64,000 bases of DNA from Halorussus limi. Its GTDB lineage: Archaea > Halobacteriota > Halobacteria > Halobacteriales > Haladaptataceae. The stretch spans positions 248,001-312,000 of the forward strand of contig NZ_CP096659.1 in NCBI RefSeq assembly GCF_023238205.1, read 5' to 3'. The position numbers were made by a program, and so were the translations under genes. Positions 16,862 to 24,004 of the stretch are shown here, one piece after another. Under the pieces are notes generated by a model. It did not search any database. It was given only the letters and a program-made list of their open reading frames with translations, and was not told the origin of the DNA. Numbering within the stretch: the stretch's first letter is position 1; each line of letters begins with the position of its first letter.

Positions 16862-17674
16862 CAGTTGCCACTCCCTTCGTACTTCAGCACATAAATGGAG
16901 GGGGTATCGTCGCGGATGTAACTCGGGGGCAAATGAGGGGCCAGCGTCGGTTGTCGCCCCTTCGAGCGAGTCGTAGGCTCGAAAGTACCCTCGCGGATGT
17001 TCTGGCCAGCGCCGCGGGGGAATCAGTTCAACTGGGACAGACACCTACCTCGCGGATGTAAGCGAAAGGGTGGGAGGGGTGGGTGGACCGACGAAAGGTA
17101 AGATAGACTGGTAGAGCTGAGGAGGACGAACAAAGGCGGGAAGAAAGCGGACGAAGAGGGTGGGAAGAAAGGCACCAAGAGAAGCGGAAAGAGGGACGAA
17201 GAAGAGGCGGGTAAGCGTGGCGAAGGGGAATCTGAAGCGTCGAGGAAAATCCGGAATCTCGAGGGGGAGAAAACCGAAACGAACCGAGAACCAGACGAGA
17301 AAAACGGCGGAGACGCCGAGTACGGTCGGAAAACAGAGACGGACTGACACACCTCCGTCGCGTCTGTAACGAAACGCCTCTCTAGAGAGACAACACACGC
17401 CACCATCTCGTATGTAAATGTCCACAATATACTATTCTCACAGCCTGAAACGAGAATACAGTATTTCTAAATAATCTTTCCTTCGGAACGTTTCAGTGCG
17501 TCCGCGAGAGTGGTGACAGCGGCTGAGCGTCGCCCCGACAATCGAAACCCCCACCAACCCGCTTACAAACGCGACGGTGGTGTGTCCCACCCCACTCCCC
17601 CTCGTCATCGCCACGATACGGACCGTAACCCGACCAGCAGAAAGATTTTGACCGCTCGGCCCCAACTGAAATCC
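16862..17674. other. candidate replication origin beside orc1
   Basis: This 813-base non-coding stretch lies between orc1 and the divergent DUF2342 gene. It contains the 11-mer TCGCGGATGTA at 16910 and 17050 and a one-base variant at 16991. Two weaker copies lie near 17358 and 17407, mostly followed by G runs as in archaeal origin recognition boxes. From about 17085 to 17350 the plus strand is almost purely purine. An AT-rich end follows, with CTCTCTAGAGAG (17378-17389) and the inverted pair TATTCTC/GAGAATA (17433-17439 and 17452-17458). Frames open on either strand here look like by-products of composition. Confidence 0.6.
16910..17060 (+). repeat. TCGCGGATGTA direct repeats (putative Orc1 boxes)
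   Basis: The three best copies of the motif lie at 16910-16920, 16991-17001 (last base T) and 17050-17060, all in the same orientation. Copies one and three are followed by G-rich tails. Copy one overlaps the orc1 upstream region, so initiator binding and orc1 autoregulation could share sites. The functional reading is inference. Confidence 0.6.
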
Positions 17675-18628
17675 GTGAGTCTCTACCGTAGCGTCCGGGC
17701 AATCGCCGACGCCTCCGGAACCGGCCCCATCGACTGGCACGCCGTCGCCGAGGCCGCGAAAGCGTCGACGGACCCCGGTTCGATCGAGATGTCGCCGAGC
17801 GAGCAGGAGGGATACGCGACCGACGTACGCGACGCTCGCGCCCGCGTCCGCGAGGTCTCCGGGGCCGAGTTCGACGTTCCGGACACCATCGAAGTGCAGA
17901 ACCGCCACCACTGGATCGACGCCAACATCGACACCTTCCGGCGAGTGATGGAACCCATCGAGGAACACGGCCCGGACATCATGCCGGGGGTCGCTCGGAC
18001 CATCAACACTGGGACGATGTCGCTGATGCTGTCGGTGCTGGGCAAGAACGTCCTCGGACAGTACGACCCGCTACTGCTCGCTGACGGCGACGAACACGCC
18101 CTCTACTTCGTCCGACCGAACATCGAGCGCATCGCCCGCGAACTCGACGTGAACTACGACCGGTTCCGGCGCTGGATAGCCTTCCACGAGGTGACCCACG
18201 CCGCGGAGTTCGGTGCGGCCCCATGGCTCTCCGAACACCTCGAAACCCGGATGGAGTCGGGTATCGACGCGCTGGCGCAGGGCCACCTCGACCGCGAGGC
18301 CTTCAAGGAACTGGACGCCGCGATGACTGCCGTCGAGGGGTACGCCGAACTCCTGATGGACGGCGCGTTCGACGACGAGTACGCCGACCTCCGCGAGAAG
18401 ATGGAGGCCCGCAGACAGGGCGGCGACCCGCTCTCGCGACTCGTCCGGCGGATGCTCGGTCTGGGCCTGAAGCGCCGCCAGTACGAGCGCGGCAAGGCGT
18501 TCTTCGAGGCGGTCGCCGCCCGACGCGGCATCGAGGGCGCGACGGTCGTCTGGGACCGGCCGGAGAACCTGCCGACCGACGCGGAACTCGACGACCCCGA
18601 GCAGTGGCTCGCCCGCGTGAACCCCTGA
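17675..18628 (+). CDS. zinc-dependent metalloprotease-like protein, DUF2342/zincin_2 family
   Basis: A 317-residue protein. WIAFHEVTHAAEF contains HExxH with H171, E172 and H175, the zinc site of the DUF2342 family, and LDAAMTAVEGYAELLMDGAF supplies the downstream Glu helix. YDPLLLADGDEHALYFVRPN and a C-terminal helix-rich region (GKAFFEAVAARRGIEGA) also fit. This family is often called coenzyme F420 biosynthesis-associated, but proteolysis is unproven. I chose GTG 17675 because the family starts here (MSLYRSVRAIADASG) and an AT-rich box lies about 30 bases upstream. The frame stays open to 17510, but that stretch looks non-coding. Confidence 0.88.
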   Translation: MSLYRSVRAIADASGTGPIDWHAVAEAAKASTDPGSIEMSPSEQEGYATDVRDARARVREVSGAEFDVPDTIEVQNRHHWIDANIDTFRRVMEPIEEHGPDIMPGVARTINTGTMSLMLSVLGKNVLGQYDPLLLADGDEHALYFVRPNIERIARELDVNYDRFRRWIAFHEVTHAAEFGAAPWLSEHLETRMESGIDALAQGHLDREAFKELDAAMTAVEGYAELLMDGAFDDEYADLREKMEARRQGGDPLSRLVRRMLGLGLKRRQYERGKAFFEAVAARRGIEGATVVWDRPENLPTDAELDDPEQWLARVNP

Positions 18629-18675
18629 TCGGACGTAACCGACGATACGAAGCAGCGACGGAACCGTTCTCGTCC

Positions 18676-18873
18676 TCACGTGATTCGAATCAGATACGCG
18701 AGAAGCGCCACGCCGAGTACCAGTCCCGCGCCGACCGCGACCGCGACGTGCAACAGCGACCCGCCGCTGGAGAACGCGACGAGACCCGCCGACACGCCGA
18801 CCAGCAAGACGATGGCGACCTTGAGGCGGTTCATCGCCTCGCGCTTGTCCTCTTGGGATGCTGGCCCGACCAT
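18676..18873 (-). CDS. small two-helix membrane protein
   Basis: A 65-residue protein with a short charged N-terminus (VGPASQEDKREAMNRLK). Two hydrophobic helices follow, VAIVLLVGVSAGLVAFSS and LLHVAVAVGAGLVLGVALLA, and it ends LIRIT. It starts 2 bases after the stop of the upstream SnoaL-like gene and is very probably in the same transcript. Function unknown. Confidence 0.72.
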   Translation of the reverse strand: MVGPASQEDKREAMNRLKVAIVLLVGVSAGLVAFSSGGSLLHVAVAVGAGLVLGVALLAYLIRIT

Positions 18874-18875
18874 CG

Positions 18876-19331
18876 TCAGAGTTCGCGAGGCGCGCTGACG
18901 TGCATCTGGACGAACTGCCAGCGTCGGTCGTCTCTCTCGCCGGTTTCCTCCTCACCATCCTCGCGTTCGAGAACGCCGCTCCAACGCGTGTCGAACGACC
19001 GCCGAGACCCGGCATCGTCGGCCCACGACAGTCCGACGTCGTCGGTAAACCACGCTACCGACTCGCCTGTCGTCGATTCGCCTACCGAAGACCCGCCCGC
19101 AGAATCCGCCGACGACTCGGGTGTAACCATTCGGGGGTTCCGACTCTCGACCAGCCAGTCCTCGGTGGTCCGGGTCTGGTCGCGCAGTCCCTCGGCGACC
19201 GCCTCGTGGCCGACGAGACGGTCGCTGATGCCGAACTTCACCACGTCCTCGCGCTCGGCGAAGTAGGGCGAGAGGGGTTCGCCGCGCCGAAGCGCCTCGT
19301 AGTACTCTTCGACGGTTTCGGTCGCGCTCAT
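18876..19331 (-). CDS. SnoaL/NTF2-like fold protein
   Basis: A 151-residue protein. SATETVEEYYEALRRGEPLS at the N-terminus, followed by PYFAEREDVVKFGIS, matches the first helices of SnoaL-like NTF2-fold proteins. GHEAVAEGLRDQT is the third helix, and WLVESRNPRMVTP, VAWFTDDVGLSWAD, FDTRWSGVLERED and RRWQFVQMHVSAPREL are the beta-strands. A Ser/Gly/Glu-rich insertion (about 71-88) is low complexity. No catalytic set is evident, so it may be a ligand-binding member. It is probably cotranscribed with the small membrane protein. Confidence 0.8.
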   Translation of the reverse strand: MSATETVEEYYEALRRGEPLSPYFAEREDVVKFGISDRLVGHEAVAEGLRDQTRTTEDWLVESRNPRMVTPESSADSAGGSSVGESTTGESVAWFTDDVGLSWADDAGSRRSFDTRWSGVLEREDGEEETGERDDRRWQFVQMHVSAPREL

Positions 19332-19428
19332 GGAGAATTGTGCGGATGGACTCGCTTAAGCCTACTCACTGTCTCGTCACCTCGTCGACGAATCGCGGTC
19401 CGAGGCGACCGACCGAAGACCCCCGGGT

Positions 19429-19980
19429 CTACTGGAAGCCCCGGCCGACGTCGTCGTCCTCGATGAGGTCGTCCAGTTCCTCGTTCAGGAGGTCCTCGGC
19501 TTCCTCGAACCGATCGGAGAGTTCGTCGGCGGGGTCGGGCCGGTCGTAGCGGTCGAAGTCGATGGGACCGAACGCAGGACTGTCGAGGGCCTCCATCACG
19601 TCGTCGAAGAAATCGTTCGGGGTGGTCGGCGCGTCGGCGTGCGCCTTGACGACCGCTTCGAGGTGTTTGGCCTTCTGCTCGGCGTCGTCCTCGTCCTCGG
19701 GCGGGTTCTGGACCGCGAACCGACCTCCGGTCTCCTGCTGGGGGAGGAACGAACCGATTTCGTCGTCGAGTTTGCGTGCGACGCGCGTGCCGACGCCCTT
19801 CACCTCGAAGGGGTTCTTCGCGTACGTCTTCAGGTGGTAGACCCCGCCGCGCGGATGCCCGAGATAGAGGTCTTCGCCGACGCCGCCGGCCCGCTTGCCG
19901 CCGACCGCCCGCCAGTCGTCGGGGTCCACGTCCTTCTCGACCACGTCTTCGACGATGTCCTTCCACTCGCGTATCCGCAT
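19429..19980 (-). CDS. conserved haloarchaeal protein, unknown function
   Basis: A 183-residue acidic soluble protein. The N-terminal globular part holds REWKDIVEDVVEKDVDPDDW, GGVGEDLYLGHPRGGVYHLK and NPFEVKGVGTRVARKLDDEI. The last is a basic, Gly-rich segment that might contact nucleic acid or nucleotide. A linker (PPEDEDDAEQKAK) precedes a helical region and a very acidic tail. No signal or membrane segment is visible. I do not recognise the family. Confidence 0.6.
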   Translation of the reverse strand: MRIREWKDIVEDVVEKDVDPDDWRAVGGKRAGGVGEDLYLGHPRGGVYHLKTYAKNPFEVKGVGTRVARKLDDEIGSFLPQQETGGRFAVQNPPEDEDDAEQKAKHLEAVVKAHADAPTTPNDFFDDVMEALDSPAFGPIDFDRYDRPDPADELSDRFEEAEDLLNEELDDLIEDDDVGRGFQ

Positions 19981-20167
19981 GCCTACCTATCGCATGCGGC
20001 CGAGAGAGAATTAACGTGTCGGTCCGGCGCCGTCCCGTCGTTTCGTCTCCGATACGCTCACAGCTACGCGCGAACCCGAACTACGCGCGAATCCGAAGCG
20101 GACAGCGTCAGCTTTCGGACTTCGGTGAAAGAGAGCGGACGGTCGGTCTTCCGAAGAGTGCGGAGGG

Positions 20168-20701
20168 TCAGTAGGTCGGCGACTCCTCGGACACGTCCTC
20201 GCGTTGGTTGACGATACGGCCGAGGACGAAGAGCGCGTCCGAGAGTCGATTGAGGTAGGTGACCGCGGTGTCGTTGACGTCCTCCTCGACTTCGAGCGCG
20301 ACGGCGCGGCGCTCGGCGCGGCGACAGACCGTCCGGGCGTGGTGGAGTCGCGCACCCGAGTCGCCGCCGCCGGGCAGGATGAACGACTGGAGGGGCGCGA
20401 GTTCGTCGTCGTAGGCGTCTATCCACTCCTCCAACTGCTCGACGTGTTCCTCGAGGACTTCCGGGTCGTCCTCGTCCGGGTCGGGGTTGGCGAAGTCCGC
20501 CTGCACGACGTGGAGGTGGTTCTGAATCTCCCGCAACTGGTCGTCCACGTCGTCGTGACCCGTCGGCCGGACGCGCCCGACGAGCGCGTTCACCTCGTCC
20601 ACCGTGCCGTAGGCCTCGATTCGGGGGCTGGCCTTCGAGACCCGCGACATGTCCCGGAGGTCGGTCTGGCCCTCGTCACCGCGACCGGTGTAGATTTTCA
20701 T
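20168..20701 (-). CDS. cob(I)yrinic acid a,c-diamide adenosyltransferase (PduO type)
   Basis: A 177-residue PduO-type corrinoid adenosyltransferase that transfers adenosyl from ATP to Co(I) corrinoid. The start MKIYTGRGDEGQTDLRDMSR is the ATP-binding N-terminal motif. IEAYGTVDEVNALVGRVR follows, then FILPGGGDSGARLHHARTVC with CRRAERRAVAL, and the C-terminal YLNRLSDALFVLGRIVN. All are hallmark blocks and length is normal. The ATG at 20701 gives the family start; an upstream extension to 20767 is not credible. No other cobalamin gene lies in the window. Confidence 0.95.
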   Translation of the reverse strand: MKIYTGRGDEGQTDLRDMSRVSKASPRIEAYGTVDEVNALVGRVRPTGHDDVDDQLREIQNHLHVVQADFANPDPDEDDPEVLEEHVEQLEEWIDAYDDELAPLQSFILPGGGDSGARLHHARTVCRRAERRAVALEVEEDVNDTAVTYLNRLSDALFVLGRIVNQREDVSEESPTY

Positions 20702-20827
20702 GCTCTCGATTACCGACCGACCGCACTTAACTCCCCTCCCGAACGGGCGAGAGCGTCGTCTGGCCACGCCCGACCGCCGATTTCCGTCCCGCAGAAATTA
20801 TCTTCGTCGACCGGTATTCCATTCCGC

Positions 20828-21067
20828 TCAGGCCAACGAGGTTTCGACGTACTCCACTATCTTGTCGCTCTCGGCCATCGTCACGCCTCGCTCCTCGTCT
20901 ACGAGGACTGGAACGCCGCGCTGACCGCTGATACGTTTGACCTCGTCGCGCTCGGAGTGGAGCGCCTCGACCCATTCGGTCTCGTACTCGACGCCGTGGT
21001 CGTCGAGCGCGTCGTGGACTTTCTCGCAGTACGGACACCCGTCGAGCGCGTACAGGATTACGGACAT
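20828..21067 (-). CDS. glutaredoxin-like protein
   Basis: A 79-residue thioredoxin-fold protein beginning MSVILYALDGCPYCEKVHDA, with the redox motif CPYC (residues 11-14). The cis-proline loop is RGVPVLVD, and a C-terminal helix follows (SDKIVEYVETSLA). It matches glutaredoxin / GST N-terminal domain proteins. Haloarchaea generally use gamma-glutamylcysteine rather than glutathione, so the natural reductant probably differs. I start at 21067; an alternative start at 21094 adds nine unlikely residues. Confidence 0.9.
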   Translation of the reverse strand: MSVILYALDGCPYCEKVHDALDDHGVEYETEWVEALHSERDEVKRISGQRGVPVLVDEERGVTMAESDKIVEYVETSLA

Positions 21068-21468
21068 GCCCGAGCGTTGGGCTTCGGTCGGCAAGAAGTT
21101 GATGCCGACGGCGGGCCCTCTCCGAAGGCGTCGAACTGCGACTCACGAACGAGGCCAGTTGGGTCTCCGTGCGGGTTCCTCCACCGAAAACTCCGTTTCG
21201 TCCGGAAGACGCCCGCTCTGCCCGGAAACTGGACCCGACCAATTCGAGATAGACGCCGAGATTGATATAGCGAAAAAGAGTTTACTGGGGCCAACTGCGG
21301 CGCTCTCCGAGAAGACTCGACGGAGGACACCAGTGAGAATTCCGCTACCGGTACCGCCGAGCGCACGATACGGCCGGCCCTGAGGCCCGAGCGCCCGTTC
21401 GTCCTCAAAGGTCGGGGGACCGCAACCAAACCAGTATCCTCAAATGTCGCGCGGTTCGAAATCGAACC
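21068..21468. other. 401-bp intergenic region, no gene recognised
   Basis: The stretch should hold the promoters of the glutaredoxin gene (minus) and the zinc micro-protein gene (plus). An AT-rich patch (GATATAGCGAAAAAGAG, near 21263-21279) is the best promoter-like element. Near the right end TCCTCAAAGGTCG (21400) and TCCTCAAATGTCG (21437) form a 13-base near-direct repeat spaced 37 bases. No frame has a recognisable product. Confidence 0.45.
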
Positions 21469-21636
21469 ATGGCTCAGGAACTCGACCACGACTGTCCCCA
21501 GTGTGGCACCGAGCGGACGTTCTATCGCACCGCCAGCACCAACCTCCACCTCGGCGAGAAGACCAAGTGGGGCTGTCCGGAGTGTGACTTCCGGTTCGTC
21601 CGCATCGACGGCGACATCGACTCGGCCGAGGCTTAA
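21469..21636 (+). CDS. 55-residue zinc-ribbon micro-protein
   Basis: The frame encodes MAQELDHDCPQCGTERTFYR, TASTNLHLGEKTKWGCPECD and FRFVRIDGDIDSAEA. CPQC and CPEC spaced by about 25 residues form a zinc ribbon like those of TFS or RPB9-type and other haloarchaeal CPxCG proteins. The family resembles a haloarchaeal entry I recall as DUF7838 (unverified). It is isolated, facing away from the glutaredoxin gene. Probably a nucleic-acid or protein-binding accessory factor. Confidence 0.82.
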   Translation: MAQELDHDCPQCGTERTFYRTASTNLHLGEKTKWGCPECDFRFVRIDGDIDSAEA

Positions 21637-21719
21637 GGACGACGATTCTTCGACTGTCGCACGAACCGACAGTCGGGCGACCGTGGGGGGAACCGAAATG
21701 GAGTTCGCTCGTGGACGAG

Positions 21720-22523
21720 TTAGACGGGCGAATCTCTGGCAGTGGGCCGAACAGCGTCGGAGGTGTTATCGACCTGACCGTCGTAGCTGTCGTAGGTAGC
21801 TTCGGCCCAGTCGTAGACCGACGAGGAGGAACTGACGATCGCGCCCGCGACGTTCCCGCGCTCTCCGATGGCTGTGATCGCCACGCGTTTGGCCGCCTCG
21901 TCGAGGAAGAGACCGACCGGAATCCGACTGTCCGTCCGAGTGACCCGAACTGCGTCGATCGAAACGAGTTCGTCGAGTTTCCGCTCGACTGCGCCGTTCG
22001 ACCGATCTCCCGCGTGGTCTTCGAGGACGACCGGAATCGTCCCGAGGTCCGACCGCTCGGCCATCGCGTCGACGTACCCACGCCGGAAGACGGGGAGGAG
22101 AACCCGTAGCGACTGTGCGCCCGAGATGAACTGCGTGACTTGTTCGACCGGGGCGTCCGGAGCGTGCCGTCTACAAGGAGTCACCTCGGCGACCGCGAAC
22201 TCCTCGATTTCGGGCAAGTCATCGCCGGGAATCTCGTAGAGGACCTCGCCGACCTCGAACACGGTCTCCGAAGCGTCACATAACGCAACGAAGCGACGCG
22301 CGTGAAACTCGCCGATTTCGGTGAGACGGTATCCGTCCGGCGTCCGAGTGGCGAGGCCGAACTCGTTCAACTGGCGCATCTTCCGATAGATGGTCTGGGA
22401 CGAAACGTCAAGCTGCGCCGCGAGTTCCGGTTTGGACCTGACCTCTTCGCGGAGTTCCGAGATGAGCCGTCCGTTCTTCGAGATCAGTCGCATCACTTCG
22501 AATTTATCGTCTGGCCGGTTCAT
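21720..22523 (-). CDS. winged-HTH regulator with FilR1/DUF1724-type effector domain
   Basis: A 267-residue regulator. The N-terminal winged helix runs FEVMRLISKNGRLISELREE, PELAAQLDVSSQTIYRKMRQ, then LNEFGLATRTPDGYRLTEIG. The C-terminal part (YVDAMAERSDLGTIPVVLED, DSRIPVGLFLDEAAKRVAIT, SSSSVYDWAEATYDSY) matches the FilR1/methanogenesis-regulatory middle domain common in haloarchaeal regulators. It is divergent from a Tat-exported protein across 150 AT-rich bases, which suggests it controls that gene, itself, or both. The ligand is unknown. Confidence 0.88.
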   Translation of the reverse strand: MNRPDDKFEVMRLISKNGRLISELREEVRSKPELAAQLDVSSQTIYRKMRQLNEFGLATRTPDGYRLTEIGEFHARRFVALCDASETVFEVGEVLYEIPGDDLPEIEEFAVAEVTPCRRHAPDAPVEQVTQFISGAQSLRVLLPVFRRGYVDAMAERSDLGTIPVVLEDHAGDRSNGAVERKLDELVSIDAVRVTRTDSRIPVGLFLDEAAKRVAITAIGERGNVAGAIVSSSSSVYDWAEATYDSYDGQVDNTSDAVRPTARDSPV

Positions 22524-22673
22524 GAACGTATCTTCGAGTCAGCCCATTTATTATTATTGTAACCAGACATTAGTTCACTAAGAAGTGATAGATTTATTTG
22601 AGCATATTTCATTTATTGTTTTATAGTAAATAGTTGTATATAACACTCGGGCCGGCCAACGGGAAAAGGAGGC
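22524..22673. promoter_or_regulatory. AT-rich divergent promoter region
   Basis: The bases between the regulator and the first Tat-exported gene are much richer in A/T than the neighbours. TATATAAC at 22637-22644 is a good box A for the plus-strand gene, about 30-37 bases before its ATG. AATAATAAATGG on the minus strand (near 22540-22553) is a candidate for the regulator. An inverted pair TCACT/AGTGA (22575-22579 and 22584-22588) could be an operator. GGAGG lies only one base before the ATG at 22674, closer than a usual ribosome binding site. Confidence 0.6.
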
Positions 22674-23513
22674 ATGACATCGAACGAACCCGAACCGACG
22701 AAGACGAACCGACGACGACTCCTCCGCAACCTCGGCGTAGCAGGCCTTGCTGCTACGGGCCTCGGCGCGAGTGCGGTCACCGGTCGGACGGAGACGGCGC
22801 CCGCCAGCAACGGTTCCGAGGGCGTCCAAACCACCGACCTGACGCCCGCCAACGGGGCGGCCGAGAAAGCCGAGAAAGCGTTCATCAACAACGTCACGCT
22901 CGTCGAGTCGACGGACGGCGACCGGCGTGCGGTGCGCGTCGACGGAACTGCAGTCATCCCGGTCGAGTACGACGTGCAGGTCGACGCCCAGCGCGGCACT
23001 TACAGCATCCCCGAACTCGACGTACTCGGTGGAGAACTCAACGTTATCAAGCCCGGCGAGGTCGGCACGCAGTCGACCGTCGGCACGAACGCCACGTCGC
23101 AGATCTACGACCTGACGGTGCAGGCGACGACGCACGACGGGGCCGAGTGCAAGCTCTGCCGGACGACGCACATGCTCGAGTGGTACTACCACACGAACTA
23201 CGACGCCACCATCATCGACAACCGTGGCGTCGACGGCCGGGCGTGGGAGAACACCTGCGACCCTGCCGACCTCACGACGTGGTACGAGGACTACAACAAG
23301 TTCACGGACCGTAGCGAGGGGTCGAGCGAGTGCTTCTCACAGGCCGAAGGCCAGTACTACTGCGACAACTGGCACAAGAACGATAAGCGGACGTGGTCGT
23401 GGCACGAGGTCGGCATCACCGGCCACTCCAACGGGACCAGCGACTACTACGGCACCGGCGACCACACCGGCGAGGACGGCGACGCGCTCCACATGCACGT
23501 CAAGGTCGTCTGA
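22674..23513 (+). CDS. Tat-exported protein, paralogue 1
   Basis: A 279-residue secreted protein. The Tat signal TNRRRLLRNLGVAGLAATGL (11-30) has the twin Arg and a hydrophobic core. An acidic N-terminal region follows (about 85-150), with VIPVEYDVQVDAQRGTYSIP. The C-terminal domain (about 155-279) is most like its neighbour: KLCRTTHMLEWYYHTNYDAT, KFTDRSEGSSECFSQAEGQY and VGITGHSNGTSDYYGTGDH. The mature part has five Cys (159, 162, 195, 220, 230), of which 162 and 220 are shared with paralogue 2. It is rich in His, Tyr and Trp with a possible N-glycosylation site (NGT). I recognise no family. Confidence 0.85.
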   Translation: MTSNEPEPTKTNRRRLLRNLGVAGLAATGLGASAVTGRTETAPASNGSEGVQTTDLTPANGAAEKAEKAFINNVTLVESTDGDRRAVRVDGTAVIPVEYDVQVDAQRGTYSIPELDVLGGELNVIKPGEVGTQSTVGTNATSQIYDLTVQATTHDGAECKLCRTTHMLEWYYHTNYDATIIDNRGVDGRAWENTCDPADLTTWYEDYNKFTDRSEGSSECFSQAEGQYYCDNWHKNDKRTWSWHEVGITGHSNGTSDYYGTGDHTGEDGDALHMHVKVV

Positions 23514-23585
23514 CGACTCGCCACGCAGAATCTTCACGAACCAATCACCCAGAAAACGTATAACGCTTATCGACAGATGCTACGT

Positions 23586-23888
23586 ATGGTCACCGCTACC
23601 GACTCCAAACGAACGCTCTTCGGTCGAGTGATCGTCGTGACGTTCGCCCTCCTCGCTGCGATTCCACTTCTGAGTGGGACGTGGTATCCGCCAGCGTGGT
23701 TCGCCATGGCCGTCGCGACCGGTCTACGAAACAATCTCCTGCCGTGGCTCGGGTCCGGTCCCCTCTTCACGGCGGTGGCGTACGGTATTCTGTATCTCGA
23801 AGCCGCCTTCTTCGTCGCGCTCGCGCGGGCGATCCGAAGAACCGCCTCCTCGTTCGGGGAGTTCGTGAAGTCTCGGAACCGTCAGTAA
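23586..23888 (+). CDS. small membrane protein between the Tat paralogues
   Basis: A 100-residue protein with two or three hydrophobic segments: LFGRVIVVTFALLAAIPLLS, WYPPAWFAMAVATGL and LFTAVAYGILYLEAAFFVAL. The C-terminal tail is basic (RAIRRTASS, VKSRNRQ) and probably cytosolic. The ATG at 23586 sits about 26 bases after the centre of GTATAA (23558-23563), so a leaderless transcript starting there is likely. An ATG at 23577 is the alternative. It lies between two homologous secreted proteins. A role as an immunity, export or anchoring partner is possible but only inferred. Confidence 0.72.
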   Translation: MVTATDSKRTLFGRVIVVTFALLAAIPLLSGTWYPPAWFAMAVATGLRNNLLPWLGSGPLFTAVAYGILYLEAAFFVALARAIRRTASSFGEFVKSRNRQ

Positions 23889-23913
23889 CTGCGATCGCCT
23901 TCGAGTCGAACGG

Positions 23914-23929
23914 ACAGCACAACTGCTGT
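23914..23929. repeat. short hairpin downstream of the membrane gene
   Basis: ACAGCA (23914-23919) and TGCTGT (23924-23929) form a perfect 6-bp stem with a CAAC loop, 25 bases after the membrane gene stop. Pyrimidine-rich sequence follows (CCTATTCTTG). It may end that transcript before the promoter of the second Tat paralogue. Confidence 0.4.
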
Positions 23930-24004
23930 AACGATTCCTATTCTTGAGAAAGCTCCGCTAGGTAATTATAAGATTAGTAGATGGTAAGGTAAAGACGAAG
24001 CCCC

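Noticed and set aside
17023-17427. Open frames of about 125-135 codons on the minus strand in the orc1 intergenic region
   Set aside because: They consist of Ser/Phe/Pro/Arg-rich text produced by the pyrimidine-rich strand, have none of the acidic bias of real genes here and overlap repeats.
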